NCBI GenBank assembly: GCA_934376955.1
Contig: CAKRPJ010000001.1
Location: 77,619-141,618 of the forward strand
From: CAKRPJ01 sp934376955
GTDB lineage: Bacteria; Bacillota; Clostridia; Lachnospirales; Lachnospiraceae
Reading direction: 5' to 3'
DNA length: 64,000 bases
Within the stretch, counting starts at the first letter, position 1. Each line of letters begins with the position of its first letter. Below the pieces are notes generated by a model, which was not told the origin of the DNA, did not search any database, and worked only from the letters and a program-made list of their open reading frames with translations. A program made the translations under genes and the position numbers. This document shows positions 60,989-64,000 of the stretch, piece by piece.

Positions 60989-62389
60989 ATGAGCACTTGC
61001 GCTTGTGTTCTCAGTAAGAATGGCGAACGCCTGATGCCGACCATCCGTCTTGGCAAGGTGCGCCATCTCCTGAAAGACGGAAAGGCAAAAATCATTAAGC
61101 ATCATCCCTTTACTATCCAACTGCTGTATGACAGCAAGACGGATACTCAGCCTATCGAAATCTGCGAGGATGTTGGATACAACTACATCGGCATCAGCGT
61201 GAAAAGTGAATCTCATGAATATGTGTCTGTACAATATGATACATTGCAGGATGAGAAAGACTGCCACGATAGTTGTCGTAAGATGCGCCGCATCCGTAGA
61301 AACAGGTTACGTTACCGCAAGCCGCGTTTCGATAATCGTAAGCGGAATAAAGATTGGCTTGCACCATCTCTTGAACATAAGAAAGAACTCAACGTCAATG
61401 TCATCAAGATGTATTGCGAGGTAGTTCCTATTACGCATGTAACTGTTGAAGTTGGTTCTTTCGACACAATGCTTGTAAAAGCCATCCAAGAGGGTAAAGC
61501 TATACCGGAAGGCGCAGATTATCAAAAAGGCCCTCGCTACAATTTGGCTACCTTGAGAGAAGCGGTATTCTATCGTGATAACTATACTTGCAAAGTTTGT
61601 GGGCGCAAAGCCAAAAATGATAGCGCCATTTTACATGTGCACCATATGTTTTACTGGAAAGGTCGTCACGGTAATAGTCTTAATGAACTATTGACGGTGT
61701 GCGAAAAATGCCATACACCAGCTAACCACCAAAAAGGCAGCAAGCTCTATGGGTTCGGTGAAAATATAAAGTTCGCCAACCTTTCCGGTGCAGCATTTAT
61801 GAACACTGTGCGCTGGCAAATCGTTAATGAGCTTTACGCTACTTTTGGAAAACTGTTCGTCACATTCACTTATGGCGCAATGACCAAGGAAAAGCGGATT
61901 GCTCTTCATCTTGAAAAGTGTCATAACAACGATGCGTATGCAATGGGGAACTTTCATCCAGTTGACCGCTGCGCGTTTGAACATTATAAAAAGGTGAAAC
62001 GCAATAACCGCATTCTCGAAAAATTTCATGACTCGCAGTACATTGACATCCGCACCGGCAAAGTGGCTAACGGCAGAAGCCTCTTTAACGGTAGAATCAA
62101 CCGTAGCCATAAAAAGGATTCCGAGAACCTGCACAAGTATCGTGGGAAAAGGACTCGTAAAGGCTACCGTGCTCTACGCCGCAAAAAGGTAGCCCTCAAT
62201 CCCGGTGATTTGGTTTCTCTTAACGGAGAAATTCTTGTTGTCCATAGCACTCATGCCGGAAAGAATGGTTATGTAGGCGTAGAATTCAAAACTCCATCAA
62301 AAAGCGGCAAAAAGTCTGCCAGTCTCAAAAAACTAAAAATTGTTAAAACGTCAAACTCCATGCACTCTGCGTGGACTAAAGTATCTTAA
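60989..62389 (+). CDS. iscB: IscB RNA-guided nuclease
   Basis: 466 residues; start at the ATG after AAAGGAG. N-terminal PLMP domain (LSKNGERLMPT, then LKDGKAKIIKHHPFTIQLLY), RuvC-I Asp61 in EDVGYNYIG, Arg-rich bridge helix 97-120, RuvC-II Glu154 in VEVGSFD, HNH at about 195-245 (CKVCGRK, HVHH, CEKCH) and RuvC-III HNNDAY. All catalytic residues look present. With omegaRNA it would cut both DNA strands. It sits within a tRNA cluster and may act as a homing or element-maintenance nuclease. Confidence 0.88.
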   Translation: MSTCACVLSKNGERLMPTIRLGKVRHLLKDGKAKIIKHHPFTIQLLYDSKTDTQPIEICEDVGYNYIGISVKSESHEYVSVQYDTLQDEKDCHDSCRKMRRIRRNRLRYRKPRFDNRKRNKDWLAPSLEHKKELNVNVIKMYCEVVPITHVTVEVGSFDTMLVKAIQEGKAIPEGADYQKGPRYNLATLREAVFYRDNYTCKVCGRKAKNDSAILHVHHMFYWKGRHGNSLNELLTVCEKCHTPANHQKGSKLYGFGENIKFANLSGAAFMNTVRWQIVNELYATFGKLFVTFTYGAMTKEKRIALHLEKCHNNDAYAMGNFHPVDRCAFEHYKKVKRNNRILEKFHDSQYIDIRTGKVANGRSLFNGRINRSHKKDSENLHKYRGKRTRKGYRALRRKKVALNPGDLVSLNGEILVVHSTHAGKNGYVGVEFKTPSKSGKKSASLKKLKIVKTSNSMHSAWTKVS

Positions 62390-62445
62390 AAACGTTTGTA
62401 CTTACCAAGTATACCTCAAATATACTCTTGGCCAGCGCATTCCTT

Positions 62446-62476
62446 ACCGCCCAAGTCGCAGGTGACTATGGACGGT
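62446..62476 (+). mobile_element. 3' end hairpin of intact IscB element
   Basis: ACCGCCCAAGTC pairs with GACTATGGACGGT around GCAGGT-type loop, preceded by GCATTCCT as at the relic. The following tRNA starts eight bases later, so the element ends at or just before the tRNA. Confidence 0.6.
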
Positions 62477-62483
62477 GTAACAT

Positions 62484-62576
62484 GCTCCCATATCTCAATG
62501 GTAGAGAAGCGGCCTTATAGCCCGCCTAGCACCAGATTAGTGCGCAATCCCTGTTCAAGTCAGGGTGGGAGTACCA
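62484..62576 (+). tRNA. Class II tRNA, anticodon reads TAT
   Basis: 93 bases. Acceptor GCTCCCA/TGGGAGT (one G-T pair), D arm TCTC/GAGA, T arm CCCTG/CAGGG with TTCAAGT, encoded CCA. The variable arm is 23 bases with GCAC/GTGC stem, as in Leu/Ser/Tyr tRNAs. The anticodon stem GCGGC/CCCGC has a C-C mismatch next to loop CTTATAG, which gives TAT (Ile, ATA). Identity is therefore unclear. Confidence 0.7.
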
Positions 62577-63008
62577 AACCGTTTTTGATGGTTTATCGGG
62601 GATAACATAAAAACCACCGTTCGGTATGGCAGCACCGATCAAGAACCAAACCTGCCACCCAATCATCCCGCTGGTAAAACCGTGCTACAGCACCGCACTC
62701 CGGTCATATCCGAGCGCTTATCCAAGTCGGCCGGGTTCTGTGATAGACAATCACACTTCAATGCGGTGGGATGATTTTTTCTTTGGTGTCTCGCCCCTCA
62801 CGGCGTTTCATATTCCCGGCAAAGCCCCTGGTACCTACAGGCACCGCCTTTACGGCCTGCCCCGCATACCGCTTCCCGGTCATACCCGGAAGATTGAATT
62901 TGTCACGATAATGTCAATCTACAAGTTCTCGCTGCGGCTCGAACTTGTCGTTTGCTGGGATTTTATTTTTTGATTCTATTGACTATCGGTTGTAAGGAGA
63001 AGATTGAA
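62577..63008 (+). other. Non-coding region with two hairpin copies
   Basis: Loop word CGGTCATATCC with a GCACTC/GAGCGC stem at 62695-62717, and the full element at 62872-62892 (stem CTTCC/GGAAG, bulged C, loop TCATAC) followed by GAATTTGTC. A CAAGTTC/GAACTTG hairpin with a later T-rich stretch near 62922-62975 may terminate the tRNA transcript. No gene. Confidence 0.45.
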
Positions 63009-63392
63009 GTGAACAATAACTACTGCCCGATTCCGGGCGCAAGCCAGCCGAAAGAACCAGTGCGGCTGATCGATGCAAACAGCATATTACGTTTAATAAA
63101 CATAAGCGGTAGCGCCTATGACGGAATCGAATATCAGGCATATGAGGCTGGTGTCGAATATGTTCGCGGTCTGATCGAGGACGCGCCAACTATAGACCCT
63201 GAATCCCTGCGGCCTACGGCGCACATTATGCGTGGAACTGTGCCTGATACACACGATGATGCGTTTTGCAGCAATTGCCGTTCATATCTTGGTGTTCCTG
63301 GCGTTGATTACGAAGATTATGATTCGGTTTTAAGCCACAGATATAAATATTGCCCATATTGCAATGCAAGGATAGTGAGCGCAGATGAATAA
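63009..63392 (+). CDS. Hypothetical protein with zinc-binding cysteines
   Basis: 127 residues starting GTG with AAGGAG upstream. VRLIDANSILRLI and EDAPTIDPESLRP are typical of small phage/plasmid proteins of Firmicutes; the C-terminal FCSNCRSY and YCPYCNARI form a zinc ribbon. Unknown function. Confidence 0.6.
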   Translation: MNNNYCPIPGASQPKEPVRLIDANSILRLINISGSAYDGIEYQAYEAGVEYVRGLIEDAPTIDPESLRPTAHIMRGTVPDTHDDAFCSNCRSYLGVPGVDYEDYDSVLSHRYKYCPYCNARIVSADE

Positions 63393-63600
63393 TATGCGGT
63401 TCGATGCGGAAAACAGCCGGTGCATCCCTGCCGAACGGATGACGCCGGACGAATTGCGCCAGCTGCACCGCCTGGCCATTGAGCGCCGCCCCGAAGCCTG
63501 CCTTGGCTGCGGGCTGGAACATGATTGCTCCGCGTATAGATGTGCCGTCATCCGCAAAGCATTGCGGCTGTTGGGAGGTGGGGCGGATGCCTGTCTTTGA
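63385..63600 (+). CDS. Small Cys-rich protein
   Basis: 71 residues overlapping the previous gene's end. Basic/acidic helix (RMTPDELRQLHRLAIERR) then CLGCGLEHDC and another Cys. Ribosome site is weak. Unknown. Confidence 0.5.
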   Translation: MNNMRFDAENSRCIPAERMTPDELRQLHRLAIERRPEACLGCGLEHDCSAYRCAVIRKALRLLGGGADACL

Positions 63601-63721
63601 TTTCAACTGTCTTTATTAACCATCATAAAACGAAAAAACCGATACGTTTTCCGGCCACTACCACAAAATTAACATTCACTGAATCCTCATTCACTGAATT
63701 CTTATTCAGCAAAAAAGCCAT

Positions 63722-63762
63722 AAAGCATCGCAGCGCATTTTCTGCGGGGCTTTCTATTTTTT
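63722..63762 (+). terminator. Terminator
   Basis: AAAGC..CGCAG/CTGCG..GCTTT stem followed by CTATTTTTTT. Ends the small operon from 63009. Confidence 0.65.
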
Positions 63763-63788
63763 TACTCTTTTTCAAAGGGGGTGTTTCC

Positions 63789-63917
63789 ATTCCAGCCGCA
63801 TTTGTCCTTCTCATAATCCTCGCAGCCATCCTTTTTTGGGCTTGGCTTTCCCCGCACTATGATGAATTTGGTTCCAAAATTCTCAATTTCTTCCGTCAGT
63901 TCACCAACAAAAAATAA
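63789..63917 (+). CDS. Small membrane protein, possible ATT start
   Basis: 42 residues; the only in-frame candidate start after AAAGGGGG is ATT seven bases downstream. One hydrophobic span (about 4-20) then an acidic/Phe-rich end. An upstream longer frame would read through the terminator and is not favoured. Confidence 0.35.
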   Translation: MPAAFVLLIILAAILFWAWLSPHYDEFGSKILNFFRQFTNKK

Positions 63918-63930
63918 GGAGTTTTTTCAA

Positions 63931-64000
63931 TGAACAAAACCGTTGGCGCAGTTATCTCTGCCTTTGTCATCATTTTCTGTATCGTTATTGCTCTGTTTTG
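63931..64000 (+). CDS. Membrane or secreted protein, partial
   Basis: ATG after ATAAGGAG; MNKTVGAVISAFVIIFCIVIALF runs off the window. N-terminal signal peptide or membrane anchor. Unknown. Confidence 0.5.

Noticed and set aside
1..64000. CRISPR arrays
   Set aside because: No regularly spaced direct repeats of 25-40 bases with unique spacers were seen.

Overview
The window looks like part of a large temperate bacteriophage genome (free phage, prophage or phage-plasmid) of a gut Firmicute of the Oscillospiraceae type. The host guess rests on Gram-positive style ribosome binding sites (AAGGAGG), Firmicute-like sigma-A promoters, and protein styles; it is an inference. A complete head/packaging module, a tyrosine integrase, an XRE repressor with an operator array and a phage tRNA cluster support the phage reading.

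Layout. 1-13.8 kb, minus strand: late genes in packaging-to-tail order when read right to left (small-terminase-like protein, TerL, portal, protease/scaffold, decoration, major capsid, connectors, tail tube), with a calcineurin-like phosphoesterase upstream. 14-18.7 kb, minus: an 880-residue RNA polymerase-like protein (YonO/cellular RdRP type) split by a group I intron that carries an HNH homing endonuclease; the spliced frame closes exactly. 18.7-26 kb, minus: a winged-helix protein, many small accessory proteins, an RNA ligase and the integrase. 26-28.1 kb: about 2 kb without convincing genes, holding repeats beside int, a purine tract and a structured leader.

28.1-51.3 kb, plus strand: a long accessory operon with an unusually pyrimidine-rich coding strand. 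It holds many unknown proteins, a DNA adenine methylase-like protein, a complete ubiquitin-like cassette (ubiquitin-like protein, E2-like, JAB peptidase, E1/ThiF), a retron-like reverse transcriptase flanked by non-coding RNA candidates, thirteen small proteins that share a C-terminal SFDDLL-type tag, a BRO-N antirepressor and an AAA+ ATPase. 51.3-54.0 kb is a compositionally different insertion with a 5'-truncated IscB relic.

54-64 kb, plus strand: small membrane proteins, a CinA/PncC amidase, the XRE repressor with its operators, a MazF-like toxin, a recombinase-like protein without catalytic residues, then tRNA-Gly, tRNA-Thr, an intact IscB with a probable omegaRNA, and an unusual class II tRNA. 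The strongest candidates for undescribed biology are the ubiquitin-like cassette next to the reverse transcriptase, the bulged-hairpin RNA element that recurs with compensatory stem changes around the RT and the tRNAs, and the SFDDLL-tagged protein family.
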